Source of the DNA: JAGGZI01 sp964399605
Lineage (GTDB): Archaea > Aenigmatarchaeota > Aenigmatarchaeia > PWEA01 > JAGHBM01
Direction: 5' to 3'
Assembly (NCBI GenBank): GCA_964399605.1
Contig: CAYNRH010000020.1
Coordinates: forward strand, 1-15,328
DNA length: 15,328 nt
Shown here: positions 12,226 to 15,328 of the stretch, piece by piece
Position numbering within the stretch: the stretch's first letter is position 1
Layout of the letters: each line of letters opens with the position of its first letter
Translations under genes and position numbers: made by a program
Notes under the pieces: model-generated
The model's database searches: none
The model's input: only the letters and a program-made list of their open reading frames with translations
What the model was told of the DNA's origin: nothing

Positions 12226-13120
12226 CAATTAGATGAATGTTTTTAGTTCTCCCTGTTTTTTCTGTTTTTATAATGTTTCTTTCTTCCAGGTTTTTAACAA
12301 GCCTGCTCACCTTTGCCTTGCTGAAGTCAGTTTTCTCGACCAAATCCCTTTGCTTGCACATCCCTTTATGTTCCTTTAAAATTTCTATAATCTTCTTCTC
12401 ATCTGTTACAAGGATGTTCATATCCGTGTTTGTTTTTTGTCCTTTCAGTTTCATCCACATCACAGCAGCTATTATTACTATCAGGATTCCTATCAAAGGG
12501 AAGATAAAATCCTGGTTTACATCGGGGGTAATTTTTTCATAAGAAACGCTTACGTCTATGTTGTCGTTGGGTTTTAAGTCATTCCTTTCCCAGACAACAA
12601 AAATATGCCTACCATCAGAGCCTTCCTGGCCATCCTTCGGGAAATAAGGCAATAGCATCGTTGGTTCATCTGACTTCTCAACAAGAACAAATCCTTTATC
12701 CAGAACAGCCTTGATGACCACCCTTGATATGTTTTCAGGAATATTTAATTTTGTTGAAAAATAAAACACCTTGTTAAATCTTTTGATGCTTTCTTTTGTG
12801 TGGAATCTCATGCTAATAGCTCTTCCATCTTCTGTTGCTTTGGTGAAATCACATGATATCAATGTTCCCCATGGCTTATCAATTGGCGTGCATTCGTAAT
12901 TTTTGAAATTTGCACTTGTTTTCAGATTATCTATATGAAATGATAATGGATATTCAAATTGACCTTTTGGTGGTTCATAAAAAAGGAATGTTAGTGTATA
13001 CTCGGCTGTTGTTGCATTCAAGTTTACAAGGCTTTCGTAATATTCTATTTCGCTTCCAAGGGATATATTGGGAATTAGAAACATTGACATAATTATAAAA
13101 AACATCAAAAGCTTTCTCAT
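12215..13120 (-). CDS. membrane-spanning winged-helix transcription regulator
   Basis: A 301-residue protein in three parts. A signal peptide (1-22, ending SLGS) leads to a beta-rich outer domain of about 180 residues that contains two cysteines (77 and 90) close enough for a disulphide. One transmembrane helix follows (about 205-223, FIFPLIGILIVIIAAVMWM), then a basic linker and a cytosolic winged helix-turn-helix (about 237-301) with recognition helix SKAKVSRLVKNLEERNII and the wing KTEKTGRTKNIHL. This is the layout of archaeal membrane-anchored wHTH proteins, which could pass a surface signal directly to DNA in one polypeptide. The ligand and targets are unknown. A TTTATTTTAAAAG box about 25 bases before the ATG suggests a leaderless message. 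Confidence 0.85.
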   Translation of the reverse strand: MRKLLMFFIIMSMFLIPNISLGSEIEYYESLVNLNATTAEYTLTFLFYEPPKGQFEYPLSFHIDNLKTSANFKNYECTPIDKPWGTLISCDFTKATEDGRAISMRFHTKESIKRFNKVFYFSTKLNIPENISRVVIKAVLDKGFVLVEKSDEPTMLLPYFPKDGQEGSDGRHIFVVWERNDLKPNDNIDVSVSYEKITPDVNQDFIFPLIGILIVIIAAVMWMKLKGQKTNTDMNILVTDEKKIIEILKEHKGMCKQRDLVEKTDFSKAKVSRLVKNLEERNIIKTEKTGRTKNIHLIANF

Positions 13121-13149
13121 AATAATTATTATACTTCTTTTAAAATAAA

Positions 13150-13578
13150 TTATTTGGGAGAAATCAGCATTCCGCCTATTCCGGCTGCTGCCAAATTGTG
13201 CAGCAGTGTTGAAAGCCTGTTTAGTATTTCCTGGGCATCTCCTATATTTGTCTCTATTTTCTTTGGTTCAAGAATTTCAATTGTTGATGGTCCGTAAAGA
13301 ATTACAAAATCTATAAGATTTTTAAAATTCTCAGTAATAAATTCTATTTCTACGACTTGTGAGTATGCTTCCTTAACATCTTTAAATGGGCTTTTAACCT
13401 TTTCTGCTGTTTCAAAAGTCTCCTTATAGATGTGGATGCCCTTCTCTTTTTTGAGTTTTTTCAAATGATTCTTCAGGGAAGTTTCTGTTAATTCTTTTGT
13501 GGTTGCCATAACCTCAATCATGGACCAGCATCTAATCCAACCTTTTTTAACTTTTTCCTTTATTTCTGATTCATGCAT
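13150..13578 (-). CDS. uncharacterised protein coupled to the radical SAM gene
   Basis: A 142-residue cytosolic protein that I do not recognise. Its N-terminal third is basic and helical (ending with TETSLKNHLKKLKKEKG), the middle has a beta-alpha pattern (VVEIEFITENFKNLIDFVILYGPSTIEIL), and the C-terminus has a long helix (AQEILNRLSTLLHNLAAA) and a Gly-rich end. The N-terminal region TKELTETSLKNHLKKLKK could be a helix-turn-helix-like segment, but this is weak. The ATG at 13578 has GGTGAT 7 bases upstream; the GTG at 13590 is part of that binding site and less likely. The ribosome binding site touches the stop codon of the radical SAM gene upstream, so the two form an operon. Confidence 0.75.
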   Translation of the reverse strand: MHESEIKEKVKKGWIRCWSMIEVMATTKELTETSLKNHLKKLKKEKGIHIYKETFETAEKVKSPFKDVKEAYSQVVEIEFITENFKNLIDFVILYGPSTIEILEPKKIETNIGDAQEILNRLSTLLHNLAAAGIGGMLISPK

Positions 13579-13590
13579 CGTTAATATCAC

Positions 13591-14628
13591 CTATTTTTTG
13601 AATAATTTTTGATTTATCCACCTTTCTCCTTTTATGGGAATTTTTTCTCCACAATATATACATCTCATGTTTTTATCTATATTAAATTCCTCTATATTAA
13701 ATCCATATCTCTTTATTAAAAGCTTTCCACATCCACGGCAGTATGTGTTCTCATATTTGTGCCCCAAAACATTTCCTATATAAGAGTACCAGAGGCCTTC
13801 TTCCTTTGCTATTTCCCTTGCTTTTTCAAGAGTTGCTATTGGTGTCGGATTTCTATTTAGCATTTTGTAGCTTGGATAAAATCTTGAGAAATGTATCGGA
13901 ACATCCTCTCCGAGGTTGTCAACTATCCACTTGCACATTGTTCTTATCCATCCCTCACTGTCATTCAAGCCCGGAATAATCAAATTGGTTATTTCAAACC
14001 ATATTTTCTCTTCTTTAAAGGTTTTAAGGGCTTCTTTAACAGGGTCGTCTCCTCTTGTTCCAAGGCAATATTTTCTGTAGAATATATAATCGCCCTTGTA
14101 GTCGACGTTGGCTGCGTCTATATGTCCTGATATTTTTTTAATGGCTTCCGGTGTGAAATACCCATTTGTCACAAGAACATTGTAAAGCTCTGGGGAAGCT
14201 TCTTTTGCAGTATCGTAAACATACTCATAGAACACAGCAGGTTCTGTGTAGGTGTAAGCGATGCCATCACAATACCAGTTTTTTGCCTTGATGGCCAAAT
14301 CTTTTGGCGAGTATTCTTTGCCATAAACTTCTTTAAATTCCTGTGAGATTTCCCAATTCTGGCAGAATTTACATCCAAGATTGCATCCTGCTGTGGCAAC
14401 TGACAGCGCCCTGCTTCCTGGTGCAAAGTGGAAAAATGGCTTCTTTTCTATGGGATCAACAGAAACATCTACTGCCTTGCCATAAACCAAAGAATATAAT
14501 TTTCCCTGTATGTTTTCCCTTACTTTGCACAATCCCTTCTGCCCGGGGTGAATTTCACATTTTTGCGCGCATATTCCGCATTTGACTATATTGTCGCGTA
14601 ATTTCTCGTAAATCATAGTCTCTTTCAT
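13591..14628 (-). CDS. amrS: AmmeMemoRadiSam-system radical SAM enzyme
   Basis: A 345-residue enzyme of the group annotated as AmmeMemoRadiSam radical SAM protein, related to pyruvate formate-lyase activating enzyme. The iron-sulphur cluster motif is C82-x3-C86-x2-C89 in ATAGCNLGCKFCQNW. An N-terminal Cys cluster (C17, C20, C24, C34, with HPGQKGLC) and a C-terminal zinc-ribbon-like set (C297, C300, C323, C326) flank the barrel. Other family marks are AYTYTEPAVFYEY, VTNGY, DYKG and PIHFSRFYPSYK. The family is defined by co-occurrence with AMMECR1 and Memo proteins, but neither is in this window. The molecular reaction is not established. The ATG has no Shine-Dalgarno; ATTATATAA about 27 bases upstream fits a leaderless transcript. 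Confidence 0.92.
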   Translation of the reverse strand: MKETMIYEKLRDNIVKCGICAQKCEIHPGQKGLCKVRENIQGKLYSLVYGKAVDVSVDPIEKKPFFHFAPGSRALSVATAGCNLGCKFCQNWEISQEFKEVYGKEYSPKDLAIKAKNWYCDGIAYTYTEPAVFYEYVYDTAKEASPELYNVLVTNGYFTPEAIKKISGHIDAANVDYKGDYIFYRKYCLGTRGDDPVKEALKTFKEEKIWFEITNLIIPGLNDSEGWIRTMCKWIVDNLGEDVPIHFSRFYPSYKMLNRNPTPIATLEKAREIAKEEGLWYSYIGNVLGHKYENTYCRGCGKLLIKRYGFNIEEFNIDKNMRCIYCGEKIPIKGERWINQKLFKK

Positions 14629-14635
14629 ATGGCAT

Positions 14636-14664
14636 CTATTTATTTTATGTTTTGATTATATAAT
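14636..14664. promoter_or_regulatory. divergent promoters of the radical SAM gene and tRNA-Thr
   Basis: On the minus strand TTATATAATC (14654-14663) is centred about 30 bases before the ATG at 14628. On the plus strand the T/A-rich TTTATTTTATG (14639-14649) is about 26-36 bases before tRNA-Thr. Only 46 bases separate the two genes. Confidence 0.45.
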
Positions 14665-14674
14665 AATTATTTGT

Positions 14675-14761
14675 GCCTCGGTAGCATAGTGGTAATGCGT
14701 CCGCCTCGTAAGCGGAAGATCGCCGGTTCAAAGAAGAATGAAAATCCGGTCCGAGGCTCCA
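14675..14761 (+). tRNA. tRNA-Thr(CGT) with a 12-nt T-loop intron and encoded CCA
   Basis: Acceptor arms GCCTCGG (14675-14681) and CCGAGGC (14751-14757) pair fully, with discriminator T, the archaeal tRNA-Thr identity, and encoded CCA. The anticodon arm is TCCGC-CTCGTAA-GCGGA with CGT at 14707-14709 and no intron in the anticodon loop. The T-stem GCCGG/CCGGT (14722-14726, 14746-14750) encloses 19 bases instead of 7; removing 14733-14744 restores TTCAAAT. The D-arm is GTAGCATAGTGGTAATGC. The mature form is a regular 75-nt tRNA including CCA. Confidence 0.92.
14733..14744 (+). other. tRNA-Thr intron, 12 nt, position 59/60
   Basis: T-loop TTCA (14727-14730) pairs with intron TGAA (14739-14742). 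The bulges are AA|G (14731-14733) and AA|T (14743-14745), and the T-stem is the outer helix. There is no inner helix beyond the 4-bp one, so this is a minimal bulge-helix-loop substrate. Confidence 0.82.
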
Positions 14762-14816
14762 TAAAATCATTAAAAGCTTATAAATGAAATAATCTTATAT
14801 TTTTAGAGGTGTTAGC

Positions 14817-15110
14817 ATGCAGGTAGTGTTTTTTGTTGAAAAGGAGAATTTAAACAAAGTAAAGGATGTCACAAAGGAAGATCCCATAGGAAGGCAGAGT
14901 ATAACATTCAGGGACAACGTCTCTTTAGGCCTTGAAAAGGAGGGAAACTATCTACTCATAGATGGCTCTGAAGAAGCATGCAAAGAGGCAGAAGAAAGGC
15001 TCAAAGAATTGGCTCAGGAACTTGATGGGGAAGAAAAGGAAACTGTCATAAGGAAAATGAAAGAAATGGAAGAGTCAGCAATGGAAGGATTCGGCGGAAT
15101 TTTTGGGTAG
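14817..15110 (+). CDS. small acidic hypothetical protein
   Basis: A 97-residue soluble protein that I cannot assign to a family. It begins with a short beta strand (MQVVFFVEKENLNKV), has a conserved-looking PIGRQSITFRDN turn and strand, then a strand NYLLIDG and a long charged helix (about 51-90, SEEACKEAEERLKELAQEL onward) ending in a Gly-rich GFGGIFG tail. The beta-beta-beta-alpha arrangement could be a small ligand- or protein-binding domain, without further evidence. The start is supported by GAGGTG 5 bases before the ATG and TTATATTTTTAG before that. It stands between two tRNA genes on the same strand, 55 bases after tRNA-Thr. Confidence 0.75.
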   Translation: MQVVFFVEKENLNKVKDVTKEDPIGRQSITFRDNVSLGLEKEGNYLLIDGSEEACKEAEERLKELAQELDGEEKETVIRKMKEMEESAMEGFGGIFG

Positions 15111-15233
15111 TCAATTTTTCTTTAACTTAACTAATTCATCTGGCTTAAAGATACCTCTATCTTTTCCTTTGTTTTTACCTTCAAAAAAACACCTTAAAAT
15201 ATAATAAAAATAAAAATTATAAATATCTTTTGT

Positions 15234-15328
15234 GCGCCAGTGGTCTAGTGGCAGGACACGAGCTTCCCAAAAGAAGTTTTGGCTTCGTGAAGCCAGGAAC
15301 GGAAATAGCTCGTAACCCGGGTTCAAAA
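15234..15328 (+). tRNA. tRNA-Gly(CCC) with a 37-nt anticodon-loop intron, cut by the window edge
   Basis: The 5' part GCGCCAG-TGGTCTAGTGGCAGGAC matches archaeal tRNA-Gly. The anticodon stem CGAGC/GCTCG (15259-15263, 15308-15312) encloses TTCCCA, an intron and A38, with anticodon CCC at 15266-15268. The T-stem 5' strand CCGGG (15317-15321) is followed by TTCAAA and then one more A at 15328, where the sequence ends. The 3' T-stem, acceptor strand and CCA are outside the window. Confidence 0.9.
15270..15306 (+). other. tRNA-Gly intron, 37 nt, position 37/38
   Basis: Exon TTCC (15264-15267) pairs with intron GGAA (15301-15304, all Watson-Crick). Bulges are CA|A and AT|A, giving a textbook central motif. 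Within the intron TGGCTTC pairs with GAAGCCA around a GT turn, extended by GTT/AAC across a small internal loop. Confidence 0.85.

Noticed and set aside
13743..14585. Plus-strand frames inside the radical SAM gene
   Set aside because: They are antisense to conserved cysteine motifs and have no supporting signals.
15111..15326. 71-residue minus-strand reading frame at the right edge
   Set aside because: It begins inside the tRNA-Gly gene, crosses its intron and has no ribosome binding site or recognisable domain.

Overview
The window is archaeal. The evidence is a CDP-archaeol synthase, archaeal-type uS7 and uS12, peptidyl-tRNA hydrolase 2, a DUF63 membrane protein, an MJ0822-type S-layer protein, tRNAs with bulge-helix-bulge introns and encoded CCA, TATA-box promoters about 25 bases before leaderless starts, and GGTG(AT) ribosome binding sites. 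The DNA is AT-rich and very compact: convergent genes touch or overlap at 1491/1493, 6910/6911 and 12215/12225. A DPANN-like or other small-genome archaeon would fit, but the lineage cannot be fixed from this sequence alone.

Layout. Bases 1-766 hold the end of an MMPL/RND-type exporter and a HIT-family hydrolase. Bases 922-2695 hold a UPF0316 membrane protein that converges on a small zinc-ribbon/uS12/uS7 operon on the minus strand. A tRNA-Arg(GCG) gene that appears to carry three introns lies at 2771-2929. Next come a small membrane protein (minus) and, divergently, a lipid cluster: CDP-archaeol synthase, a PHP phosphoesterase and a CDP-alcohol phosphatidyltransferase. A second unit follows at 5156-6910: a CDP-alcohol-phosphatidyltransferase-like protein that has lost most catalytic residues, a DUF63 protein and Pth2. 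A processive-type family 2 glycosyltransferase and a Cys-rich lipoprotein run on the minus strand (6911-8369).

Bases 8370-11175 hold the S-layer gene with its strong promoter, a structured 5' leader and a strong ribosome binding site. It is followed by two terminator-like hairpins and a homogeneous 64-bp tandem repeat array that contains an assembly gap of 100 N. After this come a membrane-anchored thioredoxin-fold-like protein, a membrane-spanning winged-helix regulator (minus), an AmmeMemoRadiSam-type radical SAM enzyme with an unrecognised partner (minus), an intron-containing tRNA-Thr(CGT), a small acidic protein, and a tRNA-Gly(CCC) cut by the window edge.

The main discovery is the tRNA set. 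Two of the three tRNAs have a 12-nt intron in the T-loop between positions 59 and 60, and the third is cut off exactly where its first intron base would appear. The central helix of this intron is formed by the conserved T-loop TTCA and an intron TGAA. tRNA-Arg also has a 13-nt intron at 53/54 and a 57-nt intron at 37/38, and the two T-arm introns share pairing bases, which implies ordered splicing. Other points to check are a uS12 with substitutions in both decoding-centre loops, the catalytically degenerate CDP-alcohol phosphatidyltransferase homologue, the repeat array behind the S-layer gene, and the S-layer mRNA leader.
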